Of a stretch of DNA of 64,000 nucleotides, positions 21,788 to 32,849 are shown piece after piece. This DNA is from Ailurus styani (taxonomy: Eukaryota; Chordata; Mammalia; Carnivora; Ailuridae): NCBI GenBank assembly GCA_002007465.1, contig LNAC01000065.1, positions 1,040,570 through 1,104,569 of the forward strand, given 5' to 3'. The notes below the pieces were generated by a model. The model had not been told where the DNA came from. It saw only the letters and a program-made list of their open reading frames with translations, and did no database searches. Every line of letters begins with the position of its first letter. Position 1 is the first letter of the stretch. Made by a program: the position numbers and the translations under genes.

Positions 21788-21957
21788 GGGGCACCTGGGT
21801 GGCTAAGGTCATGATCCCAGAGTCCTAGGATCAAATCCCAAATCAGGCTCCCCACTCTCCCTCCATCCCTGGCTCTTGCTTTCTCTCTCTCACTCACTCT
21901 CTCTATCTCAAATAAATAAATAAATAAAATCTTTAAAAATTAAAAAAAAAAAAAAAG
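21788..21957 (+). mobile_element. CAN-SINE with internal deletion, inside L1
   Basis: The head GGGGCACCTGGGTGGCT jumps directly to AAGGTCATGATCCCAGAG, so about 20-30 bases of the tRNA-like region are missing. Flanks GAAATGCAAGGAATCCAG and GGAATGCAAGGGATCCAG are the duplicated L1 target. Confidence 0.93.
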
Positions 21958-22554
21958 GAATGCAAGGGATCCAGAATGGCCAAAACAGTCTTGAAAAAGC
22001 ACAAGGTCAAAGCTATAGTAAGTAATCAAAACATTGTGGTGCTGGCATAAGAACAGACATTAATATCCACGGAATAGAATTAAGAGTCCAGAAATAAACA
22101 AATATTTATAGTCAGTTGATTTTGACAAGGGGGCCAAGACCATTCAATGGGGGAAAGAATGGACTATTTTTTAAAATAAGCTTTTGATTTTAGAATAGTT
22201 TTAGATGTCCAGAGTTCTTGAGGATAGTTTTTCAACAAATGGTTCTGGATATCCTCATGAAAAGAATGACTGTAGATCCCTAACTTACACCATAAAAATT
22301 AAAGTGGATCATAGACCTAAATGTAAGAACTGAAATTACAAACCTATTAGAAGAAAACTAAGGTACAAATCTTTATGACCTTGGCTTAGACAATAGTTTC
22401 TCAGATATGATACCCAAAGCACAGTGATGTAAGAGAAGATTGATGAATTGGACTTCATCGACATTAAAAACCTTTCTCCTTCAAAGAATATCATAAAGAA
22501 AGTGAAATGGCAACCCACAGACAAGGCAATAATATTTGTAAAACATAATCTGAT

Positions 22555-22756
22555 AGGGCGCCTGGGTGGCTCAGTAGGTTAAAGCCTCTGCCTTGGGCTC
22601 AGGTCATGATCTCAGAGTCCTGGGATCAAGGCCCACATCGGGCTCTTTGCTCAGCAGGGAGCTTGCTTCCTCCTCTCTCTCTGCCTGCCTCTCTGCCTAT
22701 TTGTGATCTGATCTCTCTCTGTGTCAAATAAATAAATAAAATCTTTAAAAAAAAAA
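22555..22756 (+). mobile_element. CAN-SINE, young, inside L1
   Basis: Near-consensus copy: AGGGCGCCTGGGTGGCTCAG to AAATAAATAAATAAAATC and poly-A. AATCTGATA is duplicated on both sides. Confidence 0.95.
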
Positions 22757-23088
22757 CAATCTGATAAAGGATTTGTATGCAGAATGTATACTCAACAATG
22801 AAAAGACAAATAACCCAATTTAAAAATGGACAAAGGATTTGAACAAACAGTTCTCCAAAGAAGACATATGACCAGTAAGTTCATGAAAACATGCTCAACA
22901 TCAGTAGTCACTACGGAGAGGCAAATCAGAAGCAAAATGAGATACCGCATTGCACCCACTCGGATGGCTAGAATCAAAAAGATAGTCAAGAAGAGTGTTG
23001 TGAGCATGTGGAGAAACCACACGTCCCTGATGGGAATGTAAAATGGTGCACTTTGGAAAACAGGCTCTTCAGGTGGTAAACAGAGAAA

Positions 23089-23117
23089 GCTTGCTTCGGC
23101 AGCACATACACTAAAAT
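23089..23117 (+). pseudogene. U6 snRNA 5' fragment inside L1
   Basis: Twenty-nine bases (GCTTGCTTCGGCAGCACATA then CACTAAAAT) match nucleotides ~3-31 of U6 snRNA with about two changes. L1 sequence is continuous on either side, and the flanks GGTAAACAGAG and GTTAAAACCTACAG look like a diverged duplication of one L1 site. It is far too short to make a functional U6 and has no terminator. Confidence 0.85.
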
Positions 23118-23355
23118 GTTAAAACCTACAGTCACCGTATGGCACAACCCCGCGGTTCCGCTCCTTGGTAGTTCCCTAGGAGACATGAAAACATATGTCC
23201 ATGCAAACACATGCACTCAAATGTTCATGGCAACATAGCCCGTAACAGTCAAAAATGGCGACTGCTCACAGGTTCATCAACTGAAGTATGGATAAACAAA
23301 ATGTTTACATCCACACAATGGAGTAGTATTTGGGCATAAAAAGGAATGAAGTACA

Positions 23356-23492
23356 GGGGCACCTGTCTAGCTCAGTTGGTGGAGCATGTGACTGTTGATC
23401 TCAGGATTGTGGGCTCAAGCCCCATGCTGGGCATAGAGCTTACTAAAAAAAATTAAAAATAATAAAATAAAATAAATAAATAATCTTAAAAA
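23356..23492 (+). mobile_element. CAN-SINE, older short subtype, inside L1
   Basis: GGGGCACCTGTCTAGCTCAG, GAGCATGTGACTGTTGATC, GTGGGCTCAAGCCCCATG, then an A-rich tail. It lacks the CT-rich body. Flanks AAAAGGAATGAAGTA and AAAAAGGGATGAAGTA are the duplicated target. Confidence 0.93.
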
Positions 23493-23865
23493 AAGGGATG
23501 AAGTATGGATAGACTCTACAACATGGATAAACTTTGAAAATGTTATGCTAAGTGAAAGAAGCCAGACACAAAGGCCACATATCATGTGATCCCATTTATA
23601 TGAAATGGCCAGAAGATACAAATCTGTGGAGACAGAAGATTCATGTTTGCCTACACTAGGGGGAGGGGCGGTGCACAAGTGAGGAGTGACTACTAATGGG
23701 CACATAGTTTCTTTTTGGGGTAAAAGAAAGCTTCTAAAATTCAATTACAGGTCACACAATTCTGTAAATATACTGAAATCCATTGACTTGTACTCTTTAA
23801 GTGGGTTAACCTTATGGTATGTAAATTATATTTTAATAAATCGTGTTTCTAAAAAGTGAATGAGG

Positions 23866-25569
23866 TGAGAGAAATTGGAGGCAGCAAGTGTAGACTAGTC
23901 TTCCAAGAACTTCCTTGAACCTATTAAGGTTTAATTTACTTATTTTTTAATTACAAGTCTATAACTGCATTCGTTTTAACAAAGGATTCTCCAGATGGGG
24001 TAGAGGTTAGGGGGTGTGACTGTATTTACTTCTCTGTGTCCCCCAGTAGATGTTTCGCCCAATTCTGATTTTATCCTATTAGAAGCAGCCTCAGAACACA
24101 CAGTACAAGGCTCTGCATCTCACTTAAGATTACTCATCATTTCTTTTTCTTTCCTTTCCTTTTCTCTGCACATTATCCTGGCCCCACAAGGTAGACTGAA
24201 AAAATAATCAGCCTCTCTTCATCTTATTAGAGAAATAACTACCTGTGTACATGAAGCAAGCAAGGCCACCAAGCCTTTGGGGAAGCAGAGTGGGGGTGGG
24301 GGGTGCCCAGAGGCATTTTCTACAGAGAGACAAGGAAAGAATAAACAAGCCTTCTGCCAAAAATGCCTGGAACTTAAAGCGCTTTCCTCAGCTCAAGGTC
24401 AGGCTGTGTGTGGACATTGACAGTGACCCTGATCAGTTGTTGCTGGTCCCTTAATTAAAAGCATGTGGCTTTCTCTCCTCTGAAATTCACCTTTGCTCAT
24501 TCCACCTGCCTGGGGCGTCAGACCCCCACAGCACAAGTGTAATTCCTCAGAGTGGCAACTGGCAGAGCTCCCAGGAACAAGGTAACTATGCCGTGTCCCC
24601 AGCTATCAGAGCACTGATCTCCTGAGCCCAGGAGAGGGGTCTCATGACCACAGTGGAAGGAAAGCTGTGGAGCAGCATTAGTGAGGTCAGTTACAACTCC
24701 CTGCCCCCTTCCACAAGGGGCTGGAAATTCCTGGCATTTGTCTTCCTCTTGGAATGAGACATTTACTCTAGGAGAATCATGGAAAAGTACAAACCATGAA
24801 ATCATAAACCCCAGAAGAAGAAGTTACCTCCAAGGTCATCTTTGTCCTGGCCCAGAAACCCCCAGAAGGAGATGTTCTCCTCTTGCCAGCCATCCCCATC
24901 TTGGCTTGAACACAGCCATTGACAGGCCTCTCACTCTGTCCCGGAAAGGCAGCCTGATAGAGCAGTGCTAAAGGCAGTGACTGCCACTGGCAGGTCTGGC
25001 ATTCTTCAGGTCACCTCCAGCTCCTCCTTGCACTTGAAACACACCATTGTTCTAGCTCCTTCTCTAGCTCTTGGAGTCTTTGAGAGCTATCTTGTCTTTC
25101 TTCCTGTCTTCTTGCCTGTCCCAGACTTGAACCTTTAGCTGCACTGACCCCCCAATGTATGCAACAAAGTGGGGCAACAAAGACAAGTCTGGGCCTCGCC
25201 CCCTCTGAGGTACTCTGTCCACTGTTCTCTCCCAGCCTGCATCCACCACACACCACCAGACCCCCTCCTCCCTGGCTTTGTCTTCCCATCCCAACTTCTC
25301 ATCCCCACTTGGACCTGACCATGAACATGTCCTTCTGAGCCCTCCGGGTGTCCCACCAAGACCCAGACCTTGTGTTGACCCACCAAGAGGACATGAGGCC
25401 CACTACTCAAGGCAGATCATCCCTAATTGCTCCATTCCTTCCTTGTGCAATTGGTTTCAAGCCCCCTTGTCACCCTTATCTTTGCTCACCTGAACCAGGC
25501 TGCCCTTGGTCATTATTCATGCATTCACCTACTCACCGTGGCAGTTCAGAACCACTCACCATGGAGGTT
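23866..25569. other. Unique intergenic sequence
   Basis: No gene is supported. Overlapping open frames at 24,500-25,600 are 70-97 codons, on both strands, with no recognised domain. Confidence 0.5.
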
Positions 25570-25790
25570 CAGAACACAGGATCTAAGACCAAAGGATCCA
25601 GACTCTGCCATTAACCAGCTGTGAAACTTTAGAGAAGTGTCTTCATCTCTCTGAGCATCCATTTTCTTATCTATAGAATTGGGAATAATAATAGTACCTA
25701 ACCTCATAGCTTTGTCATGATCATAACGATAAATGAAATAATCTTTGCAAAGCACTTAGCATAGGGGCTCAAACATTCACTGCAAGAAGT
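25570..25790 (+). mobile_element. MIR SINE, nearly complete
   Basis: AGACTCTGCCATTAACCAGC, TTCATCTCTCTGAGCATCC, GGGAATAATAATAGTACCTA and CAAAGCACTTAGCATAGG follow MIR order in sense orientation. Confidence 0.85.
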
Positions 25791-26149
25791 CAGCATATGT
25801 TTTCTACTATTTTATTTTAAAATTATCATCTAAATGTATCGAAATACATTCATTCATCACGCATTTACTGAGTCCCATGCCAGCACAGAGATATAAATAC
25901 CCCTCTTAAAGAACGGTGCCTCTTAAATCCAGGAGGTGCAGGCTCACATGGGCACCCAGAGAGCAAGGAGCTGAGGCCCAGGGCCATTGCACAAAGGCAC
26001 TGACCGCTGGGCGCTGCCCCGGGAATGTGACGAGAGCACCTTCCGCCTTTCCACATGACTTTTAATACCGCCTCTCCTCCCTGGTTAAGGCAGCACCACA
26101 AGGAAAAAGGGGGAGGCCAGAGGGAGAGGTGAGAAATCCCCAGAAAAAC

Positions 26150-26950
26150 ACCCTCTTCTGCTTCTCTCTTTGACAGAGAGTGGCCAGGCCTCTGCCATGC
26201 AGGAGGGTGACGTCCCTTGGGGAGGCCTTGCTGAATCTGCCTGGGACTGTTCCGGAAGTAGGAAGGGCGGCTGGGGGTGGGGAGACAGCAGGAATGTTCT
26301 CCTGGCTTGCTGCTCCGTACAGGCGAGTGTGCTGAGAGGAGGGCCTCTGGACATCAAAGGTTCCTTTTGTCCCCTTCCGAGTGGCAGGGCAGCCAGGCCG
26401 CTGGCGATGACTCAGGCCTGGCCCTGACGTCACCCACGCCCGGCCACTGGCCTCCCTCTGCAGCCAGGAAACTGGCTGGGGAGTGGCACTCGCAGCTGCA
26501 GCAAATCTCGAAATAAGGAGGCAACTGCCTCTCTCCTCCTCTCCATCTCCCCACAGCACACCTTTCTTTTCCTCTTTTTTTTTTTTTTTTTAAAGCCTCA
26601 TGGAAGGTTTTGCTTGTAGATCAACTTTTAAAATGTAGGAAGTCAGAATGGGTGACATCATCAGAAAAATATGTGGAGCTGATCTCAACAAGAAGTGAAG
26701 AACCCAGAGCAAGAAAGCGGTTATAACTCCTGAGCCCAGGGAGTTGGCAGCGTCTGGGTTTCGGAGGAGCCAGCATCTCCGAGTAAGTGAAGGCCCACCC
26801 CTGGCCCCCCTCACTCAGCGCCCTATGCTGTGGGGCGCCATCTTGTTTCCTGACACCTGTGGCTTGGAAGGCCCCAGCCCAGCGGGAGGGAGTGGGGATG
26901 CATTTGGGATACCTTCCAAAGACAGAGGTCTTATCTGATCTCTCTCTTCT
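26150..26950. promoter_or_regulatory. GC-rich segment with CRE, AP-1 and YY1-like motifs
   Basis: This segment is clearly more GC-rich than its surroundings. It holds TGACGTC (26208-26214), an AP-1 site TGACTCA (26408-26414), the full palindromic CRE TGACGTCA (26425-26432) and the YY1-like CGCCATCTTG (26836-26845). A poly-T run at about 26,572-26,593 divides it. The open frame on the minus strand (26,062-26,559, 165 codons) shows no known domain. An enhancer or minor promoter is inferred, not shown. Confidence 0.35.
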
Positions 26951-27060
26951 CACAGGACGACACAAGAGTGCATTTCTTCTCAAAAAAAAAAAAAAAAAAG
27001 TCTCTCTGTCTGTGTGTGTGTGTGCACGTGTGTATGTGTATGCATATATAAGCACACATA
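26951..27060. repeat. Poly-A followed by TG-rich microsatellite
   Basis: Eighteen A residues (26982-26999) are followed by a (TG)n-rich tract to about 27,045. It could be an old retroposon tail, but no body is recognised upstream. Confidence 0.85.
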
Positions 27061-28150
27061 TGTATAGGCTGAAACCCTGGGGGAAATGGCCCCAAGTCGT
27101 GGCTTCCCCGGTCAACCCTCTTGTTTTGTCTCCTCTTCCTCCTCCCTCCCTAGTGCTCTGTTTTGGACTGCCAGAATGTTTGTTCAGAGTTCTGAACTGT
27201 CTGCTTCCTGGATCTTAAACTGGGTAATCAGACACAAAAAGAAACCCTGTTCTAGGCAAATACGTGCCCTATGCCGTCAAATAGTATTTTTGCGCTTAAC
27301 CTGGTAAAAGATGGCAGCTCTGGTAACAAAACGTCCACCACCTGCCGCCTTTCCAGAGCGTGTTTCTGGTTGCCTCTGACTGTCCTGGTGTGCTCACCTC
27401 CATTGTTTCATCGCCGTGTTTATAGACGGCTTATTTTCATTCCTACTTGTGCCATTGCGTCTGGAACGATATTAACCACAAGGACGGATATAATGTATCT
27501 CTGATGTCTGTTTTAACGTCACCTAAAAAACTGAAGTCTTTGCATAGCCTATAATTGTACAAGCTCTGAAAGTTTCTAACCAGGGAAGTTAAGTTCCTGA
27601 GAGAAAAGTTAAAATGTGTACATAAGGACTGCAGAGCCCGTAGGCAGAGAAATCATACCCAGTGTTCCTAGCTTCCAATGTCATCCCCTGAGTCAGCGCC
27701 TAGTCTTTGTATAGTTTACTTAGCAGAGTAGAATCGTTCTTTATAAACTCTATTTTAATAATGATTGGAGGGGGATGTATTAAAGAAATAAGTCTTATTT
27801 TAAAGGCAATAGGGAAGTTTGTCATTTACTGGAAATCAGTGGTAAATTCCATCGTAATCTGACAACACCCTTTAGAAAGTAACCATATATTTGTTTGGTA
27901 ATTATAATGTGTTTGCTCATCTTACATTTATTTTTTGTTCTATTTTAATATATCAGGTTGTCTTAAAGGGAGACCCTGCTAAATTTCTGCTCTTCTGGCT
28001 TTAAGATCCGAATGCTGTGACCACTGATTTGGTGAGTGTCATTTGCCTCTAATGGCTGCTTAAATTTAAGTTTACTAATTCTATTCTCTTGGTTTATAGT
28101 AAAATTTAAGGAGAGGGGAGAAGGCATGGGAACTTCCGCCCACAAGAAAA
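27061..28150. other. Unique intergenic sequence
   Basis: No gene, RNA or named repeat is recognised. Confidence 0.5.
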
Positions 28151-28159
28151 ACAGCTGTA

Positions 28160-28590
28160 TCCAAAAGGACGTGTAAGAGTTACGATAAACTAATTGCCAT
28201 AATGGACTGAAAAATGTATTATGGCTCAAACACAACAGAAGTTTATTTCTTGCTCATGTAACAGGGTGTAGTGGGGCAACTCTCACACATTCCTTCAGAG
28301 CCGCAGCTTGAGAGAGGCTCCACCTTCTGCAGGGTGTGGTTTTCAAGGTCATCCGGACTGTCTCGACTCCCCAGTGGAAGAGAAAAAGAGTGTGAAAAAG
28401 TGCACATGGAAGGTTTTCACAGGCCATACCTAGAAGGGATGTACAACACTTCTGTTCACATTGGCTTGACTAAAACTCAGTCACATGACCATGTTTAACT
28501 GCAAAGGGGTCTGGGAAATGTAGTCCCTGGGGAGGCAGCCACTTCCCAGGGATGGCTCTGGGGAGTTTCTGGGTATGAGGTAGTCCTCTC
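28160..28590. mobile_element. Ancient interspersed repeat, family not named
   Basis: The order GAAGTTTATTTCTTGCTCATG, CCACCTTCTGCAGGGTGTGG, AGGTTTTCACAGGCCATACC, ACTCAGTCACATGACCATG and TGGGAAATGTAGTCCCTGG is that of a common old mammalian repeat that I recognise as recurring but cannot name with confidence. Confidence 0.45.
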
Positions 28591-29435
28591 TGGCACAGCA
28601 TGATAAAGCAGTTAGAGATGCTCAGGGATAAGAGGGCAGAATGAATCCGAGGGAGAAGCAAGAAATTATCAGATAATTTAGTATTCCCTGACCAACTCTC
28701 TTCAGTAACATCTGGCTGTATTGGCAAGGAGCGGTGGGTGAGATTTTTCAAGACCCTTCTGTTCCTTCCAACCCTGAGCCTTTCTATGAGCACTACCATG
28801 CTGCCAGTGGCGAGTACATGAGGAAGGAGATTCTTCCCCTTATATTCCCCTCTAGGGTCCTCTTGGTCTGGGGCCATTTTGGCTTTGTTTCCTGGTTTTG
28901 GATCTAGTCAAGCTAGTTGGAATTGCCAACAGAATTCTGTCTGCCCAACTTTGAGCCCTGATAGCCTATTGGAAAGCTTGTGGTTTCTTTAGCTCATGAT
29001 TCTGTCTGCTCCTGGGAGCTTTCAGAAGCTACCCTGCCTGATCTACTACAGATCTGGCGCGCTTTTTAATCTTGCATGTGTTTGGGGGGAGGGGCGAAGG
29101 GGAGGTGGAATCCCTAAGATGGGATCTTCACACCTAGTTATTAGAGAAACATTTAAAAGTAGATTAAAAAGTCTCAGGCTGGAGAGATTAGTGCAACCGT
29201 AAGGATTTGATACATAATTCTAGCTTTTTCTTTTCAGGAAAAGTTTCAAAACATATACTGAAATAATGAGTGGTAAGGCCATGACCCCTGTTTGGAGAAC
29301 TCTGAAATAATTTTATATTTTATGTAGCCTTTTCGCCATTGTTGGTCTTAGGGCAGAATTCCCCTGCTGGTAAATATCAGATACCATATGGTGGGTGCCT
29401 TATGATGCCCCTAAGGCGTCATAAAGACCTCCAAT
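28591..29435. other. Unique intergenic sequence
   Basis: Nothing recognisable beyond short open frames without domains. Confidence 0.5.
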
Positions 29436-29490
29436 AAAAACGGACTACATGTGCTTGCTACAGCAGCACGTATGCTAAAAATGGACTACA
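29436..29490 (+). pseudogene. U6 snRNA 5' fragment between direct repeats
   Basis: GTGCTTGCTACAGCAGCACG and the following TATGCTAAAAATGGA match nucleotides 1-35 of U6 with about six differences. Direct repeats AAAAACGGACTACA (29436-29449) and AAAAATGGACTACA (29477-29490) flank the first 26 nucleotides. This fits insertion of a 3'-truncated U6 copy. There is no upstream proximal element and no T-terminator, so it is not a working gene. Confidence 0.75.
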
Positions 29491-31156
29491 GTCTTCACTG
29501 GAGCTGGTTCTCTAGTCTTGTTGATATCTGGCTTGACACTGGTTTCTGATTGAATTTTGCCCCTGGACTTGACATTTCTGGCACCCACACCCACACCCTG
29601 GAGAACACACATTATCCATTGTGTGGGAAGGCCAGCTACTGGCCAATTTGACAAAGCCTTTCAGGCTCTCCTGGAGCCTGGTGCCTGGCCTAGTCTCCTG
29701 TTACCTTGTCTCTGGGCCTTGTCTCTGCCCAGGGCCCTCACATCAGGAGTGGTCTAAGGAGCAGTGGAGTAAAGTAAGTTGATTGGTTGCAAAAATACTT
29801 TAATCTCGAACAGTTCATTGGCTGTGCCTTGGTTGGTCCTGGAAGAGTCTAGGGAACCAAGAGCTGGTAGAGGAAGCTAAAGAGAGGACCAAGTTGAATG
29901 GGAGAATGCAGAGCCTGCTCAGGAGGGTGCAGCCAAAGGAGCAAGTTGACAACAAGTGCCAGTTTTCAAAAGCTAGAGCCAAGTGGGGACAATCTGTTGC
30001 CCAAAGTCCCAGTCTAACGGAGTCTGCCAGGAAGGGCAAGGCCGAAAGCCTCAGTCATGGAAGAAAGATGTTGGGGTCCACTCTCTTGGGATACTTGGTA
30101 GTCACGGTTTGTTGATTTCAATTGCCATGTGATAATGGCTCCTCAAAGCACTAAGTATGTAGGAATTGACGTATGAGTATGTGTGTGGAGGCGGTAGGCT
30201 GGGGTCAACCTCCTGTTTTCTGATGACTAGCTATGTTGATAGCATGGCAAGGTGGGATGTGGAATCGCCAAATCAGAATTTCTATAACGTCAGCCTGATT
30301 CCTCCACAGCGTTGGTACAGCACACTGGGTGACCCACAGACAAACCAACAAGGCAGGGGTAACAGGTATACACTTTGTAAAATATTTTGATCGTCAACAT
30401 TTTCAATAAAGTGTCAAAGTAGACATCATGGGAAAAATTTGACTTTTCTTAAGCTTCCTTAATTTTAAGCTTAGATTTTATGATTTTAAAAAATTTTAAT
30501 TCCATGTGAGGGATATAGTTAAAATTTGGGGCACCATAGTCTTTTTGGAGCTTGGGTCACCTGAAGAGCTTAGCCTGGACCTGTAGATCTGTGACATGCA
30601 GACATGAACTGAGCCCAGCAGGCTGACATAGGCAGTGCCTAGACCCGTTGGTTATTTTTCATCAGGGTTTTTATTGTTTTCATAGCACAAGCCCCCTTCT
30701 TACCCTGGGTCAGCATTTATGAATGTTCTCTTACTCCCTTTAGAGGGTTTTGCAATAAGGCCACGTCATATTCATCAAAGCGAAGAATTCATGGTAATAG
30801 GGCTTTGTAATTTCTCTTGCTGAAATCCCCCGATTTCTTGTCAAGAATGAAGTTGGAAAACACCACACTTGAAGACTTCGCGGTTTTGTTTTTAACTCAA
30901 GAAGCCTCTGCTTTTCATCAGAACTTGAAAGCTTCCTCCCGCCTCCAAAATGGTATTTTTAAAGGATGTAAAACTGAGATTCTGTCAGGATAAATAAAGT
31001 AATATACGTGAAATGGTTTGGGCGACTTAGAACAATGTATGGCAAGTCAAGGTGTTGATGAAAATAATTATAATTAGAGTCAGCATTGGTGTTTCAGCTT
31101 TTGATAGTGGTATTAATAGTGTAAGTCTCATCATTTTAAATGTTTTATCTCTCTCT
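29491..31156. other. Unique intergenic sequence
   Basis: No gene, RNA or named repeat is seen. AT content rises toward the right end. Confidence 0.5.
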
Positions 31157-31359
31157 TTTTTTAAAGATTTTATTTATTTATTTGAGAGAGAGAGAACACA
31201 AGTGGGGGAGAGCATAGCAGGGGAGAGGGAAAAGCAGGCTCCCTGCCAAGGAAGGAGTCTGACTCCAGGGAGCCTGACTTGGGGCTTGATCCCAGGACCC
31301 TGGGATCATGACCTGAACTGAAGGCAGCCGCTTAACCCACTGAGCCACCCAGGCACCCC
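31157..31359 (-). mobile_element. CAN-SINE
   Basis: T-run and AAAGATTTTATTTATTTATT on the left; head CCACCCAGGCACCCC on the right. The middle carries a small local duplication (GGAGTCTGACTCCAGGGAGC). Confidence 0.93.
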
Positions 31360-32099
31360 AATTTTTTTTTTTTGTCTTTCTAAATTGACTTTCATCTGAG
31401 ATCCTGAGTATCATTCCCTAACTAGCTACAGCATGTGGTGTAAAATTTTCAAGATCATTTGAAAGGTTTGACTGTAGGCCAGAGGCTTAACTGAGAGGCT
31501 TCTAATCTTATTTTGAGAGAGGTTTGACCTGGAGGCGGTGTGGGAGGCGGTCACTGAAATCTGTGAGAGAGGATGGATTCGAGGCATCTCTCTGCCAAAG
31601 AAAACCAAAAATCCAAAAGCAAAAATGGTATTTCCTGGCATTCTAGGGGGCTCCCAGTGCATTGGCCAAAGGAGGCTTTGAAACCAGTCCACAGAAGTAT
31701 TGTGCTCGGGTAATGGCTCCCAAATAAGGATGGAGTCCATCGCCTCCCCAAAAGCCCCTAATCCTGAGTGCAGCCGTCTGCTTGGTGTTGTGGGGCAGGG
31801 GTTATACACAGAGTCAACAAGCATGAGTTCAACCCAAGAGCAGGAAAGAAGGCGTCCTTTCAACTGTGAGCTCCCCTCCATGTCCCAGATCCTATAGTCT
31901 GTTAGCTTTGGATGTAGTGGGAAACTAGTATCTAGTGAAAGGATTTTCTCATTGACCCAAATTCCTTGGCATCAACTATACCAAGGTATTTCACAAAAGA
32001 GAATGTAGCTTGAAATTCACCCCAGGCACCAGACTGAGCCTGAATCATACTCCTCCTAAGATACCGCTCTTCCTTCTGCTTTCACTCTACATGAGGAAA
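31360..32099. other. Unique intergenic sequence
   Basis: A minus-strand open frame of 151 codons (31,426-31,881) has no recognised domain, no flanking splice logic and no support; it is treated as chance. Confidence 0.5.
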
Positions 32100-32261
32100 A
32101 TTCCTTTTTGTTTCTTCTAAAATATTTATCATTGCTTTTCAAATATAAAAAGTCCTAACTAGCTACTGTGCAAAATCTGGAAAATACAGAAAAATACCAA
32201 GGAGAAAACAACAAGTTTCCAATAATCCAACAACCAAGCAACAATTCTGTATTAACATTTT

Positions 32262-32458
32262 GATTCATTTCTTTCTAATTTTTCATATATATATACACAA
32301 ATTATTTGACATGGTATTTTGGTATTTTATATTCTTTTTCTCACCCCACTTACAACTATGTTATAAATATTTTTCCAAGTCACTAAATGGCCTATGAAAA
32401 TTTGATTTTTAATGGCTGTGTTCCCATTGCCCTGATATGTCTCAATTTATCCATTCAT
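32262..32458 (+). repeat. Inverted duplication, arm 1 (source copy)
   Basis: This 197-bp segment is matched by 32,893-33,088 in reverse complement with only two differences by eye: one T/C change and one missing C. It is embedded in continuous old L1 text, so it is the likely source. Confidence 0.95.
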
Positions 32459-32520
32459 TTTTTTTGATGGGCATTTTGATTGCCTGCATTGCTCACTGTT
32501 ATGTATCTGTAAACATTCTT

Positions 32521-32716
32521 TTTTCTTTTAAGATTTTATTTATTTATTTGACAGAGAGAGAGAGATTACAAGTAGGCAGAGAGGCAGGCAGAGAGAGAGG
32601 AGGAAGCAGGCTCCCTGCCAAGCAGAGAGCCTGATGCGGGCCTCGATCCCAGGACCCTGAGATCATGACCTGAGCTGAAGGCAGAGGCTTAACCCACTGA
32701 GCCACCCAGGCACCCC
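32521..32716 (-). mobile_element. CAN-SINE, young
   Basis: Near-consensus body with GGCAGAGAGGCAGGCAGAGA. Flanks TATCTGTAAACATTCTT (32504-32520) and TATCTGTGAACATTCTT (32717-32733) are a 17-bp duplication with one mismatch. It lies in the loop between the two inverted arms. Confidence 0.96.
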
Positions 32717-32849
32717 TATCTGTGAACATTCTTATAGATAAATCTTTGTGGACCTCTTAGGGAAAATTACTAGAATTGAATCAGTAGGTCAAATGACCTG
32801 TTTTTAAAGTTCCTAATACATACTGGTAAATTAGCCTCCAGAAAAACAC

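Larger units (their letters stand above)
21520..23865 (+). mobile_element. LINE-1 ORF2 3' half and 3' UTR, multiply interrupted
   Basis: The sense text follows L1 ORF2 order. Words include AAGACTTAATATTGTTAAAA, TCAAAATCCCAGCTGGAATT, CAAAACATTGTGGTGCTGGC, ATAACCCAATTTAAAAATGG, CTCCAAAGAAGACATATGAC and GAAACCACACGTCCCTGATG, then a 3' UTR ending AAATTATATTTTAATAAATC. Frameshifts and stops break the reverse-transcriptase C-terminal region throughout. Three SINEs and a U6 fragment interrupt it. It is 5'-truncated and inactive. Confidence 0.9.
32100..32849 (-). mobile_element. Old LINE-1-derived sequence
   Basis: Text such as AAATCTGGAAAATACAGAAA, TCCAATAATCCAACAACC, TTTTTAATGGCTGTGTTCCC and GAATCAGTAGGTCAAATGAC is the antisense 3' region of an old L1M/HAL1-type element. 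It is interrupted by the SINE at 32,521-32,716 and supplies the template for the inverted copy at 32.9 kb. Confidence 0.6.

Noticed and set aside
22792..23041. Possible reverse-transcriptase gene
   Set aside because: It is the broken ORF2 end of an interrupted L1 with stops and frameshifts; no intact frame remains.
26062..26559. 165-codon minus-strand frame in the GC-rich segment
   Set aside because: Composition follows local GC content, with overlapping frames on both strands and no known motif.
31426..31881. 151-codon minus-strand frame
   Set aside because: No domain, no neighbouring exon signals; single isolated frame in intergenic sequence.
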